Assembly: GCF_051014445.1 (NCBI RefSeq)
Contig: NW_027488366.1
Location: forward strand, 18,246,001 to 18,310,000
From: Colletes latitarsis
Lineage: Eukaryota; Arthropoda; Insecta; Hymenoptera; Colletidae
DNA length: 64,000 nucleotides
Direction: 5' to 3'
A program made the position numbers and the translations under genes. Under the pieces are notes generated by a model, which saw only the letters and a program-made list of their open reading frames with translations, did not search any database and was not told the origin of the DNA. The number at the start of each line of letters is the position of its first letter. Position 1 is the first letter of the stretch. Shown here piece by piece: positions 1 to 13,700 of the stretch.

Positions 1-151
1 AAACCAGAAAATAACCCAGGATCTGTTCAACGAGTATGTGTAGTGTGCGAAAGTATGAGTCTGATGAGATCAAATCCCTGACCTATCCCAGACCTAACTT
101 GCGTTATCCTCTAAAATATTGATCGAAACCAGGTTTAATCGACTGTTTCAG

Positions 152-163
152 TGTGGTACCACA
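152..163. other. Example of the monomer dyad TGTGGTACCACA
   Basis: A perfect 12-bp palindrome centred on GGTACC, present in many monomers. In monomers with the CACACT variant it lengthens to a 16-bp palindrome, for example 502-517. Other subtypes carry altered forms (GGTCCC, TTGTACTT) that weaken or remove the symmetry. A dyad in a satellite could be a dimeric protein-binding site, but nothing here shows that one binds. Confidence 0.6.
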
Positions 164-3100
164 TTACTACGTGATCCAAACCAGAAAAAACCCAGGATCA
201 GTTCAACATGTATGTGAAGAGTGCGAAAGTATGAGTCTGATGAGTGAAAATCCCAGGGCTAACCTAGACCTAACATGCGTTATGCTCTAAAATATTGATG
301 CAAACCAGGTTTAATGGACAGTTTCAGTGTGGTACCACATTACTACGTGATCCAAACCAGAAAAAACCCAGGATCCGTTCAACAAGTATGTGAAGAATGC
401 GAAAGTATGAGTCTCATAAATGAAAATCCCAGGCCAACCCTAGACCTAACATGAGTTATACTCTAAAATATTGATGCAAACCAGGTTTAATGGACAGTTT
501 CAGTGTGGTACCACACTACTACGTGATACAAACCAGAAAAAACCCAGGATCTGTTCAACAAGTATGTGAAGAATGCGAAAGTATGAGTCTGATGAGTGAA
601 AATCCCAGACCTAACCTAGACCTGACATGAATTATTCTCTAAAATATTCATCAAAACCAGGTTTAATTGACTGTTACAGTGTGGTCCCACATTACTACGT
701 GATCCAAACCAGAAAAAACCCAGGATCCGTTCAACAAGTATGTGAAGAATGCGAAAGTATGAGCCTGATGAGTGAAAATCCCAGGCCTAACCTAGACCTA
801 ACATGCGTTATCCTCAAAAATATTGATCGAAACCTGGTTTAATCGACTGTTTCAGTGTGGTACCACATTACTATGTAGTCCAAACCAGAAAATAACCCAG
901 GATCTGTTCAACGAGTATGTGAAGTGTGCGAAAGTATGAGTCTGATAAGGGCAAATCCCAGACCTATCCCAGTCCTAACATGCGTTATCCTCTAAAATAT
1001 TTATCAAGAGCAGGTTTAATGGACTGTTTCAGTGTGGTACCACACTACTACGTGATCCAAACCTGAAAAAACCCAGGCTCTGTTCAACAAGTATGTGAAA
1101 AACGCGAAAGTATGAGCCTGATGGGGGCAAGTCCAAGACCTATCCCAGACCTAACTTGCGTTGTCCTCTAAGATATTGATGGAAACCAGGTTTAATTGAC
1201 TGTTTCAGTGTTGTACTTCATTACTACGTGATGCAATCCAGAAAAAGCCCAGGATCTAGCCATGAAGTATGAGAAATATGCGAAAGTATGAGCCTGATGA
1301 GGGCAAATCCTAGACCTAACCCAGACCTAAAATGCGTTATCCTCTAAAATATTTATCAAGACCAGGTTTAATTGAATGTTTCAGTGTGGTACCACATTAC
1401 TACGTGATGCAATCCAGAAAAAGCCCAGGATCTAGCCATCAAGTTTGAGAAGTATGCGAAAGAATGAGCCTGATGAGGGCAAATCCTAGACCTAACCCGG
1501 TCCTAACATGCGTTATCCTCTAAAATATTGATCGCAAGCAGGTTTAATGGACTGTTTCAGTGTGGTACCGCACTACTACGTGATCCAAACCAGAAGAAAC
1601 CCAGGATCTGTTCAACAAGTATGTGAAAAACGCGAAAGTATGAGTCTGATGAGGTAAAATCCCAGACCTATCCCAGACTTATGTTGCGTTATCCTCAAAA
1701 ATATTGATCGAAACCTGGTTTAATCGACTGTTTCAGTGTGGTACCACATTACTATGCGATCCAAACCAGAAAATAACCCAGGATCTGTCAAACGAGTATG
1801 TGAAGTGTGCGAAAGTATGAGCCTGATGAGAGCAAATCCCAGACATAACCTAGACCTAACATGAATTATTCTCTAAAATATTGATCAAAACCAGGTTTAA
1901 GTGACTGTTTCAGTGTGGTACCACATTACTACGTGATCCAATCCAGAAATAGCCCAGCATCCAGCCATGAAGTATGAGAAATATGCGAAAGTATGAGCCT
2001 GATGAGGGCAAATCCTAGACCTAACCCAGACCTAACTTGCGTTGTCCTCTAAGATATTGATGGAAACCAGGTTTAATTGACTGTTTCAGTGTGGTACCAC
2101 ATTACTACGTGATCCAAACCAGAAAAAGCCCAGGATCAGTTCAACAAGTATGTGAAAAACGCGAAAGTATGAGTCTGATGAGGGCGAATCCCAGACCTAT
2201 GCCAGACCTAACTTGCGTTATCCTCTAAAATATTGATCGAAACCAGGTTTAATTGACTGTTTCAGCGTGGTACCACATTACTACGTGATACAATCCAGAA
2301 ACAGCCCAGGATCTAGCCATGAAGTATGAGAAATATGCGAAAGTATGAGCCTGATGAGGGCAAATCCTAGACCTAACCCAGACCTAACATGCGTCATCCT
2401 CTAAAATATTTATCAAGATCAGGTTTAATTGAATGTTTCAGTGTGGTACCACATTACTACGTGAACCAAACCAGAAAAAACCCAGGATCCGTTCAACATG
2501 TATGTGAAGAATGCGAAAGTATGAGTCTGATGAGTGAAAATCCCAGGGCTAACCTAGACCTAACATGCGTTATCCTCTAAAATACTGATCCAAACCAGGT
2601 TTAATGGACTGTCTCAGTGTGGTACCACTTTACTACGTGATCCAAAGCAGAAAAAACCCAGGACCTGTTCAACGAGTATGTGAAGTGTGCGAAAGTATGA
2701 GCCTGATGAGGGCAAATCCCAGACCTATCCCAGACCTAACTGGCGTTGTCCTCTAAGATATTGATGGAAACCAGGTTTAATTGACTGTTTCAGCGTGGTA
2801 CCACATTACTACGTGATACAATCCAGAAACAGCCCAGGATCTAGCCATGAAGTATGAGAAATATGCGAAAGTATGAGCCTGATGAGGGCAAATCCCAGAC
2901 CTATCCCAGACCTAACTGGCGTTGTCCTCTAAGATATTGATGGAAACCAGGTTTAATTGACTGTTTCAGTGTTGTACTTCATTACTACGTGATGCAATCC
3001 AGAAAAAGCCCAGGATCTAACAATCAAGTATGAGAAATATGCGAAAGAATGAGCCTGATGAGAGCAAATCCCAGACCTAACCTAGACCTAACATGAATTA

Positions 3101-3539
3101 TTCTCTAAAATATTGATCGAAACCAGGTTTAATTGACTGTTTCAGTGGGGTCCCACATTACTACGTGATCCAAACCAGAAGAAACCCAGGATCCGTTCAA
3201 CAAGTATGTGAAGAATGCGAAAGTATAAGTCTGATGAGGTAAAATCCCAGACCTATCCCAGACTTATGTTGCGTTATCCTCAAAAATATTGATCGAAACC
3301 TGGTTTAATCCACTGTTTCAGTGTGGTACCACATTACTATGCGATCCAAACCAGAAAATAACCCAGGATCTGTCAAACGAGTATGTGAAGTGTGCGAAAG
3401 TATGAGCCTGATGAGAGCAAATCCCAGACCTAACCTAGACCTAACATGAATTATTCTCTAAAATATTGATCGAAACCAGGTTTAATTGACTGTTTCAGTG
3501 TGGTACCACATTACTACGTGATCCAAACCAGAAAAAACC

Positions 3540-4180
3540 CAGGATCAGTTCAACAAGTATGTGAAGAATGCGAAAGTATGAGTCTGATAAATGAAAATCC
3601 CAGGCCTAACCTAGACCTAACATGAGTTATACTCTAAAATATTGATCGAAACCTGGTTCAATCGACTGTTACAGTGTGGTACCACATTACTACGTGATCC
3701 AAACCAGAAAATAACCCAGGAACTGTTCAACGAGTATGTGTAGTGTGCGAAAGTATGAGTCTGATGAGGTCAAATCCGAGACCTATCCCAGACCTAACAT
3801 GCGTTATCCTCTAAAATATTGATGCAAACCAGGTTTAATGGACAGTTTCAGTGTGGTACCACACTACTACGTGATACAAACCAGAAAAAACCCAGGATCT
3901 GTTCAACAAGTATGTGAAAAACGCGAAAGTATGAGTCTGATGAGGTCAAATCCCAGACCTATCCCAGACTTATGTTGCGTTATCCTCAAAAATATTGATC
4001 GAAACCTGGTTTAATCGACTGTTTCAGTGTGGTACCACATTACTATGCGATCCAAACCAGAAAATAACCCAGGATCTGTCAAACGAGTATGTGAAGTGTG
4101 CGAAAGTATGAGCCTGATGAGAGCAAATTCCAGACCTAACCTAGACCTAACATGAATTATTCTCTAAGATATTGATCGAA
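3540..4180. repeat. Multi-monomer segment repeated near 5650 and 9530
   Basis: The rare variants GGAACTGT and GTGTAGTGTGCG followed by a GATGCAAACC monomer occur in the same order at about 3721, 5837 and 9714. Spacings of 2116 and 3877 bp are close to 12 and 22 monomers. This marks dispersed higher-order copies inside block 1. Edges are estimated by eye. Confidence 0.6.
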
Positions 4181-4713
4181 ACCAGGTTTAATTGACTGTT
4201 TCAGTGTGGTACCACATTACTACGTGATCCAAACCAGAAAAAGCCCAGGATCAGTTCAACAAGTATGTGAAAAACGCGAAAGTGTGTGTCTGATGAGGGC
4301 GAATCCCAGACCTATGCCAGACCTAACTTGCGTTATCCTCTAAAATATTGATGGAAACCAGGTTTAATCGACTGTTTCAGCGTGGTACCACATTACTATG
4401 CGATCCAAACCAGAAAATAACCCAGGATCTGTCAAACGAGTATGTGAAGTGTGCGAAAGTATGAGCCTGATGAGAGCAAATTCCAGACCTAACCTAGACC
4501 TAACATGAATTATTCTCTAAGATATTGATCGAAACCAGGTTTAATTGACTGTTTCAGTGTGGTACCACATTACTACGTGATCCAAACCAGAAAAAGCCCA
4601 GGATCAGTTCAACAAGTATGTGAAAAACGCGAAAGTGTGTGTCTGATGAGGGCGAATCCCAGACCTATGCCAGACCTAACTTGCGTTATCCTCTAAAATC
4701 TTGATGGAAACCA
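4008..4713. repeat. Two-monomer tandem duplication, period 353 bp
   Basis: Neighbouring monomer pairs match at a constant offset of 353 bp: GGTACCACATTACTATGCGA at 4031 and 4384, and the rare AGTGTGTGTC variant at 4281 and 4634. The shared private variants show a recent dimer-length duplication within the array. Boundaries are approximate. Confidence 0.75.
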
Positions 4714-7700
4714 GGTTTAATCGACTGTTTCAGCGTGGTACCACATTACTATGTGATACAATCCAGAAACAGCCCAGGACCTAGCCATGAAGTATGAGAA
4801 ATATGCGAAAGTATGAGCCTGATGAGGGCAAATCCTAGACCTAACCCAGACCTAACATGCGTTATCCTCTAAAATATTTATCAAGATCAGGTTTAATTGA
4901 TTGTTTCAGTGTGGTACCACATTACTACGTGATCCACACAAGAAAAAACCCAAGATCCGTTCAACAAGTATGTGAAGAATGCGAAAGTATAAGTCTGATG
5001 AGTGAAAATCCCAGGCCTAACCTAGATCTAACATGCGTTATCCTCAAAAATATTGATCGAAACCTGGTTTAATCGACTGTTTCAGAGTGGTACCACATTA
5101 CTATGCGATCCAAACCAGAAAATAACCCAGGATCTGTCAAACGAGTATGTGAAGTGTGCGAAAGTATGAGCCTGATGAGAGCAAATCCCAGACCTAACCT
5201 AGACCTAACATGAATTATTCTCTAAAATATTGATCGAAACCAGGTTTAATTGACTGTTTCAGTGTGGTACCACATTACTACGTGATCCAATCCAGAAATA
5301 GCCCAGGATCCAGCCATGAAGTATGAGAAATATGCGAAAGTATGAGCCTGATGAGGGCAACTCCTAGACCTAACCCAGACCTAACATGCGTTATCCTCAA
5401 AAATATTGATCGAAACCTGGTTTAATGGACTGTTTCAGTGTGGTACCACACTACTTCGTGATCCAAACCAGAAAGAACCCAGGATCTGTTCAACAAGTAT
5501 GTGAAAAACGCGAAACTGTGTGCCTGATGAGGGCAAATCTTAGACCTAACACAGACCTAAGATGCGTTATCCTCTAAAATATTTATCCAAACCAGGTTTA
5601 ATTGACTGTTTCAGTGTGGTCCCACATTACTACGTGATCCAAACCAGTAAAAACCCAGAATCCGTTCAACAAGTATGTGAAGAATGCGAAAGTATGAGTC
5701 TGATAAATGAAAATCCCAGGCCTAACCTAGACCTAACATGAGCTATACTCTAAAATATTGAACGAAACCTGGTTCAATCGACTGTTACAGTGTGGTACCA
5801 CATTACTACGTGATCCAAACCAGAAAATAACCCAGGAACTGTTCAACGAGTATGTGTAGTGTGCGAAAGGATGAGTCTGATGAGGTCAAATCCCAGACCT
5901 ATCCCAGACCTAACATGCGTTATCCTCTAAAATATTGATGCAAACCAGGTTTAATGGACAGTTTCAGTGTGGTACCACACTACTACGTGATACAAACCAG
6001 AAAAAACCCAGGATCTGTTCAACAAGTATGTGAAAAACGCGAAAGTATGAGTCTGATGAGGTCAAATCCCAGACCTATCCCAGACTTATGTTGCGTTATC
6101 CTCAAAAATATTGATCGAAACCTGGTTTAATCGACTGTTTCAGTGTGGTACCACATTACTATGCGATCCAAACCAGAAAATAACCCAGGATCTGTCAAAC
6201 GTGTATGTGAAGTGTGCGAAAGTATGAGCCTGATGAGAGCAAATTCCGGACCTAACCTAGACCTAACATGAATTATTCTCTAAGATATTGATCGAAACCA
6301 GGTTTAATTGACTGTTTCAGTGTTGTACTTCATTACTACGTGATGCAATCCTGAAAAAGCCCAGGATCTAGCCATCAAGTATGAGAAATATGCGAAAGAA
6401 TGAGCCTGATGAGAGCAAATCCCAGACCTAACCTAGACCTAACATGAATTATTCTCTAATATATTGATCGAAACCAGGTTTAATTGACTGTTTCAGTGTG
6501 GTCCCACATTACTACGTGATCCAAACCAGAAAAAACGCAGGATCTGTTCAACATGTATGTGAAGAATGCGAAAGTATGAGTCTGATGAGTGAAAATCCCA
6601 GGGCTAACCTAGACCTAACATGCGTTATCCTCTAAAATACTGATCCAAACCAGGTTTAATGGACTGTCTCATTGTGGTACCACTTTAATACGTGATCCAA
6701 AGCAGAAAAAACCCAGGATCTGTTCAACGAGTATGTGAAGTGTGCGAAAGTATGAGCCTGATGAGAGCAAATCCCAGACCTAACCTAGACCTAACATGAA
6801 TTATTCTCTAAAATATAGATCGAATCCAGGTTTAATTGACTGTTTCAGTGTGGTACCACATTACTACGTGATCCAAACCAGAAAAAGCCCAGGATCAGTA
6901 CAACAAGTATGTGAAAAACGCGAAAGTATGAGCCTGATGAGGGCGAATCCCAGAACTATGCCAGACCTAACTTGCGTTGTCCTCTAAGATATTGATGGAA
7001 ACCAGGTTTAATTGACTGTTTCAGTGTTGTACTTCATTACTACGTGATGCAATCCAGAAAAAGCCCAGGATCTAGCCATCAAGTATGGGAAATATGCGAA
7101 AGAATGAGCCTGATGAGAGCAAATCCCAGACCTAACCTAGACCTAACATGAATTATTCTCTAATATATTGATCGAAACCAGGTTTAATTGACTGTTTCAG
7201 TGTGGTACCACATTACGATGCGATCCAAACCAGAAAATAACCCAGGATCTGTCAAACGAGTATGTGAAGTGTGCGAAAGTATGAGCCTGAGGAGAGCAAA
7301 TCCCAGACCTAACCTAGACCTAACATGAATTATTCTCTAAAATATTGATCGAAACCAGGTTTAATTGACTGTTTCAGTGTGGTACCAAATTACTACGTGA
7401 TCCAAACCAGAAAAAACACAGGATCAGTTCAACAAGTATGTGAAGAATGCGAAAGTATGAGTCTCATGAGTGAAAATCCCAGGGCTAACCTAGACCTAAC
7501 ATGCGTTATCCTCTAAAATATTGATCCAAGCCAGGTTTAATGGACTGTTTCAGTGTGGTACCACTTTACTACGTGATCCAAAGCAGAAAAAAACCTCGAT
7601 CAGGTCAACATGTAAGTTGAAACTGCGAAAGTATGACCCTGATGAGGGCAAATCCCAGGCCTAACCTAGACCTAACATGCGATGTTCTCTAAAATATTGA

Positions 7701-10700
7701 TGGAAACCAGGTTTAATTGACTGTTTCAGTGTTGTACTTCATTACTACGTGATGCAATCCAGAAAATAACCCAGGATCTGTTCAACGAGTATGTGAAGTG
7801 TGCGAAAGTATGAGTCTGATGAGGTCAAATCCCAGACCTATCCCAGACCTAACTTGCGTTATCCTCTAAAATATTGATCGAAACCAGGTTTAATCGACAG
7901 TTTCAGTGTGGTACCACATTACTACGTGATACAAACCAGAAAAAACCCAGGATCTGTTCAACAAGTATGTGAAAAACGCGAAAGTATGAGTCTGATGAGG
8001 GCGAATCCCAGACCTATGCCAGACCTAACTTGCGTTATCCTCTAAAATATTGATCGAAACCAGGTTTAATTGACTGTTTCAGCGTGGTACCACATTACTA
8101 CGTGATACAATCCAGAAACAGCCCAGGATCTAGCCATGAAGTATGAGAAATATGCGAAAGTATGACCCTGATGAGGGCAAATCCCAGGGCTAACCTAGAC
8201 CTAACATGCGTTATCCTCTAAAATACTGATCCAAACCAGGTTTAATGGACTGTCTCAGTGTGGTACCACTTTACTACGTGATCCAAAGCAGAAAAAACCC
8301 AGGACCTGTTCAACGAGTATGTGAAGTGTGCGAAAGTATGAGCCTGATGAGGGCAAATCCCAGACCTATCCCAGACCTAACTGGCGTTGTCCTCTAAGAT
8401 ATTGATGGAAACCAGGTTTAATTGACTGTTTCAGTGTTGTACTTCATTACTACGTGATGCAATCCAGAAAAAGCCCAGGATCTAACCATCAAGTATGAGA
8501 AATATGCGAAAGAATGAGCCTGATGAGAGCAAATCCCAGACCTAACCTAGACCTAACATGAATTATTCTCTAAAATATTGATCGAAACCAGGTTTAATTG
8601 ACTGTTTCAGTGTGGTCCCACATTACTACGTGATCCAAACCAGAAGAAACCCAGGATCCGTTCAACAAGTATGTGAAGAATGCGAAAGTATGAGTCTGAT
8701 GAGTGAAAATCCCTGGCCTAACCTAGACCTAACATGCGTTATCCTCAAAAATATTGATCGAAACCTGGTTTAATCGACTGTTTCAGTGTGGTACCACATT
8801 ACGATGCGATCCAAACCAGAAAATAACCCAGGATCTGTCAAACGAGTATGTGAAGTGTGCGAAAGTATGAGCCTGATGAGAGCAAATCCCAGACCTAACC
8901 TAGGCCTAACATGAATTATTCTCTAAAATATTGATCGAAACCGGGTTTAATTGACTGTTTCAGTGTGGTACCACATTACTACGTGATCCAAACCAGAAAA
9001 AACCCAGGATCAGTTCAACAAGTATGTGAAGAATGCGAAAGTATGAGTCTCATGAGTGAAAATCCCAGGGCTAACCTAGACCTAACATGCGTTATCCTCT
9101 AAAATATTGATCGAAACCAGGTTTCATTGACTGTTTCAGTGTGGTACTACATTACTACGTGATGCAATCCAGAAAAAGCCCAGGATCTAGCCATCAAGTA
9201 TGAGAAATATGCGAAAGAATGAGCCTGATGAGAGCAAATCCCAGACCTAACCTAGACCTAACATGCGTTATCCTCTAAAATATTGAGCGAAACCAGGTTT
9301 AATGGACTGTTTCAGTGTGGTACCACACTACTTCGTGATCCAAACCAGGAAGAACCCAGGATCTGTTCAACAAGTATGTGAAAAACGCGAAACTGTGTGC
9401 CTGATGAGGGCAAATCTTAGACCTAACCCAGACCTAAGATGCGTTATCCTCTAAAATATTTATCCAAACCAGGTTTAATTGACTGTTTCAGTGTGGTCCC
9501 ACATTACTACGTGATCCAAACCAGAAAAAACCCAGAATCCGTTCAACAAGTATGTGAAGAATGCGAAAGTATGAGTCTGATAAATGAAAATCCCAGGCCT
9601 AACATAGACCTAACATGAGTTATACTCTAAAATATTGATCGAAACCTGGTTTAATCGACTGTTACAGTGTGGTACCACATTACTACGTGATCCAAACCAG
9701 AAAATAACCCAGGAACTGTCAACGAGTATGTGTAGTGTGCGAAAGTATGAGTCTGATGAGGTCAAATCCCAGACCTATCCCAGACCTAACATGCGTTATC
9801 CTCTAAAATATTGATGCAAACCAGGTTTAATGGACAGTTTCAGTGTGGTACCACACTACTACGTGATACAAACCAGAAAAAACCCAGGATCTGTTGAACA
9901 AGTATGTGAAAAACGCGAAAGTATGAGTCTGATGAGGTCAAATCCCAGGCCTAACCTAGACCTAACATGCGTTATCCTCAAAAATATTGATCGAAACCTG
10001 GTTTAATCGACTGTTTCAGTGTGGTACCACATTACTATGCGATCCAAACCAGAAAATAACCCAGGATCTGTCAAACAAGTATGTGAAGTGTGCGAAAGTA
10101 TGAGCCTGATGAGAGCAAATTCCGGACCTAACCTAGACCTAACATGAATTATTCTCTAAGATATTGATCGAAACCAGGTTTAATTGACTGTTTCAGTGTG
10201 GTACCACATTACTACGTGATCCAAACCAGAAAAAGCCCAGGATCAGTTCAACAAGTATGTGAAAAACGCGAAAGTGTGAGTCTGATGAGGGCGAATCCCA
10301 GACCTATGCCAGACCTAACTTGCGTTATCCTCTAAAATATTGATGGAAACCAGGTTTAATCGACTGTTTCAGCGTGGTACCACATTACTATGTGATACAA
10401 TCCAGAAACAGCCAAGGACCTAGCCATGAAGTATGAGAAACATGCGAAAGTATGAGCCTTATGAGGGCAAATCCTAGACCTAACCCAGACCTAACATGCG
10501 TTATCCTCTAAAATATTTATCAAGATCAGGTTTAATTGATTGTTTCAGTGTGGTACCACATTACTACGTGATCCACACCAGAAAAAACCCAAGATCCGTT
10601 CAACAAGTATGTGAAGAATGCAAAAGTATGAGTCTGATGAGTGAAAATCCCAGGCCTAACCTAGATCTAACATGCGTTATCCTCAAAAATATTGATCGAA

Positions 10701-13700
10701 ACCAGGTTTAATCGACTGTTTCAGTGTGGTACCACACTACTACGTGACGCAATCCAGAAAAAACCCAGGATCCGTTCAACAAGTATGTGAAGAATGCGAA
10801 AGTATGGGTCTGATTAGTGAAAATCCCCGACCTAACCTAGACCTAACATGCGATGTTCTCTAAAATATTGATGGAAACCAGGTTTAATTGACTGTTTCAG
10901 TGTGGTACCACACTACTACGTGATCCAAACCAGAAAAAACCCAGGATCTGTTCAACAAGTATGTGAAAAACGCGAAAGTACGAGCCTGATGAGAGCAAAT
11001 CCCAGACCTAACCTAGACCTAACATGAATTATTCTCTAAAATATTGATCGAAACCAGGTATAATTGACTGTTTCAGTGTGGTCCCACATTACTACGTGAT
11101 CCAAACCAGGAAAAACCCAGGATCCGTTCAACAAGTATGTGAAGAATGCGAAAGTATGAGTCTGATGAGTGAAAATCCCAGGCCTAACCTAGACCTAACA
11201 TGCGTTATCCTCAAAAATATTGATCGAAACCTGGTTTGATCGACTGTTTCAGTGTGGTACCATATTACTACGCGATCCAAACCAGAAAATAACCCAGGAT
11301 CTGTCAAACGAGTATGTGAAGTGTGCGAAAGTATGAGCCTGATGAGAGCAAATCCCAGACCTAACCTAGACCTAACATGTATTATTCTCCAATATATTGA
11401 TCGAAACCAAGTTTAATTGACTGTTTCAGTGTGGTACCACATTCCTACGTGATCCAAACCAGAAGAAGCCCAGGATCAGTTCAACAAGTATGAGAAAAAC
11501 GCGAAAGTATGAGTCTGATGAGGGCGAATCCCAGACCTATGCCAGACCTAACTTGCGTTATCCTCTAAAATATTGATCGAAACCAGGTTTAATTGACTGT
11601 TTCAGCGTGGTACCACGTTACTACGTGATACAATCCAGAAACAGCCCATGATCTAGCCATGAAGTATGAGAAATATGCGAGAGTATGAGCCTGATGAGGG
11701 CAAATCCTAGACCTAACCAAGACCTAACATGCGTTATACTCTAAAATATTTATCAAGATCAGGTTTAATTGAATGTTTCAGTGTGGTACCACATTACTAC
11801 GTGAACCAAACCAGAAAAAACCCAGGATCCGTTCAACAAGTATGTGAAGAATGCGAAAGTATGAGTCTGATGAGTGAAAATCCCAGGGCTAACCTAGACC
11901 TAACATGCGTTATCCTCTAAAATATTGATCCAAACCAGGTTTAATGGACTGTTTCAGTGTGGTACCACTTTACTACGTGATCCAAAGCAGAAAAAACCCT
12001 CGATCAGGTCAACATGTATGTTAAAACTGCGAAAGTATGACCCTGATGAGGGCAAATCCCAGGCCTAACCTAGACCTAACATGCGTTGTCCTCTAAAATA
12101 TTGATGGAAACCAGGTTTAATTGACTGTTTCACTGTTGTACTTCATTACTACGTGATGCAATCCAGAGAAAGCTCAGGATCTAGCCATCAAGTATGAGAA
12201 ATATGCGAAAGAATGAGCCTGATGAGAGCAAATCCCAGACCTAACCTAGACCTAACATGTATTATTCTCTAAAATATTGATCGAAACCAGGTTTAATTGA
12301 CTGTTTCAGTGTGGTACCACATTACTACGTGATCCACACCAGAAAAAACCCAAGATCCGTTCAACAAGTATGTGAAGAATGCGAAAGTATGAGTCTGATG
12401 AGTGAAAATCCCAGTCCTAACCTAGACCTGACATGAATTATTCTCTAAAATATTCATGAAAACCAGGTTTAATTGACTGTTTCAGTGTGGTACCACATTA
12501 CTACGTGATGCAATCCAGAAAAAGCCCAGGATCTAGCCGTCTAGTATGAGAAATATGCGAGAGTATGAGCCTGACGAGGGCAAATCCTAGACCTAACCCA
12601 GACCTAACATGCGTTATCCTCTAAAATATTTATCAAGACCAGGTTTAATTGGTTGTTTCTGTGTGGTCCCACATTACTACGTGATCCAAACCAGAAAAAA
12701 CCCAGGATCCGTTCAACAAGTATGAGAAGAATGCGAAAGTATGAGTCTGATGAGTGAAAATACCAGGCCTAACCTTGACCTAACATGCGTTATCCTCAAA
12801 AATATTGATCGAAACCTGGTTTAACCGGCTGTTTCAGTGTGGTACCACATTACTACGTGATCCAAACCAGAAAAAAACCCAGGATCTGTTCAGCGAGTAT
12901 GTGAAAAACGCGAAAGTATGAGCCTGATGTGGGCAAATCCCAGACCTATCCCAGACCTAACATGCGTTATCCTCTAAAATACATATCAAGACCAGGTTTA
13001 ATTGATTGTTTCAGTGTGGTCCCACATTACTACGTGATCCAAACCAGAAAAAACCCAGGATCCGTTCAACAAATATGTGAAGAATGCGAAAGTATGAGTC
13101 TGATGAGTGAAAATCCCAGACCTATCCCAGACCTAACTTGCGTTATCCTCTAAAATATTGATGGAAACCAGGTTTAATTGACTGTTTCAGTGTGGTACTA
13201 CATTACTACGTGATGCAATCCAGAAAAAGCCCAGGATCTAGCCATCAAGTATGAGAAATATGCGAAAGAATGAGCCTGATGAGAGCAAATCCCAGACCTA
13301 ACCTAGACCTAACATGCGTTATCCTCTAAAATATTGAGCGAAACCAGGTTTAATTGACTGTTTCAGTGTTGTACTTCATTACTACGTGATGCAATCCAGA
13401 AAAAGCCCAGGATATAGCCATCAAGTATGAGAAATATGCGAAAGAATGAGCCTGATGAGAGCAAATCCCAGACCTAACCTAGACCTAACATGAATTATTC
13501 TCTAAAGTATTGATCGAAACCAGGTTTAATTGACTGTTACAGTGTGGTCCCACATTACTACGTGATCCAAACCAGAAAAAACCCAGGATCCGTTCAACAA
13601 GTATGTGAAGAATGCGAAAGTATGAGTCTGATAAATGAAAATCCCAGGCCAACCCTAGACCTAACATGAGTTATACTCTAAAATATTGATGCAAACCAGG

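Noticed and set aside
627..842. Recurrent 60-110 aa open frames in the satellite, with shared residues such as SVVPHYYVIQTRKNPGSVQQV
   Set aside because: They arise wherever a monomer keeps one frame open. 176 is not a multiple of three, frames break between units, and similarity comes from the repeat itself. No start context, intron or codon signal supports a gene.
2364..2388. True telomeric (CCTAA)n tract
   Set aside because: Only one or two CCTAAC-type motifs occur per monomer, separated by other bases; no uninterrupted telomere array is present in the window.
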